Shown: one piece after another, positions 14,490 to 14,520 of the stretch | How positions within the stretch are numbered: position 1 is the first letter of the stretch | Layout: each line of letters opens with the position of its first letter | Origin: an uncultured Peptostreptococcaceae bacterium | GTDB taxonomy: Bacteria > Bacillota > Clostridia > Tissierellales > Peptoniphilaceae | DNA: 14,520 bases | NCBI GenBank assembly: GCA_945910665.1 | Contig: CAMDZK010000006.1 | Span: 1 to 14,520, forward strand | Direction: 5' to 3' | Notes under the pieces: generated by a model | Told to the model about the DNA's origin: nothing | Seen by the model: the letters and a program-made list of their open reading frames with translations, nothing else | Databases searched by the model: none | Position numbers and translations under genes: made by a program

Positions 14490-14520
14490 TTACTCTTCTA
14501 CAGTAACGCCCATGCTACGC
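14490..14520 (-). CDS. rplK: 50S ribosomal protein L11, last nine codons (start outside window)
   Basis: The minus-strand frame from the window edge reads RSMGVTVEE and then TAA at 14490-14492. This is the conserved C-terminus of L11 (the TARSMGVTVE end), and the position before rplA is the standard gene order. Only this tail is visible. Confidence 0.88.
   Translation of the reverse strand, partial: RSMGVTVEE

Noticed and set aside
14024..14506. Long plus-strand open frame opposite rplA
   Set aside because: It is antisense to a certain ribosomal protein gene, is Leu/Gln-rich as expected of a shadow frame, and has no ribosome binding site.

Overview
The window looks like a low-to-moderate GC Firmicute, probably an anaerobic clostridium-like bacterium. 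The reasons are strong AGGAGG-type ribosome binding sites, sigma-A promoters with extended -10 boxes, intrinsic terminators, an L10 leader ending in a terminator hairpin, and several oxygen-sensitive-looking Fe-S proteins. This placement is inference; there is no rRNA gene in the window.

Positions 1-6323 hold a two-armed cluster around an ArsS-type radical SAM protein. The plus arm carries the end of an aminoglycoside-phosphotransferase-like kinase (1-549), a small CMD/AhpD-like protein (636-968), ArsS (970-1911) and a C_GCAxxG_C_C-family protein (1913-2344). The minus arm, read from 6323 down to 2601, carries a VTT/TVP38 membrane protein, a CCG-domain Fe-S oxidoreductase, a second VTT protein, a family 2 glycosyltransferase and a CofC-like (DUF2064) glycosyltransferase. 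All five genes overlap by 4 to 14 bases. The arms converge on 2345-2600, which holds a terminator and an array of short hairpins with a recurring ATTTCAC motif. By family association this is an 'arsenosugar biosynthesis' cluster, but no arsenite methyltransferase is in view, so the true product is open.

Positions 6521-7290 (minus) encode a barnase-type ribonuclease made as a lipoprotein, followed with a 4-base overlap by its barstar-type inhibitor. Positions 7380-10691 (plus) hold polyphosphate metabolism: a Ppx/GppA phosphatase, polyphosphate kinase 1, and a 51-residue membrane protein. A bidirectional terminator (10703-10736) separates them from a minus-strand DUF4015 lipoprotein (10738-12525).

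Positions 12605-14520 (minus) are the ribosomal protein genes rplK (tail only), rplA, rplJ and rplL. A clear promoter and an L10-leader attenuator lie between rplA and rplJ, and a terminator follows rplL. The usual next gene, rpoB, is replaced by the DUF4015 lipoprotein.
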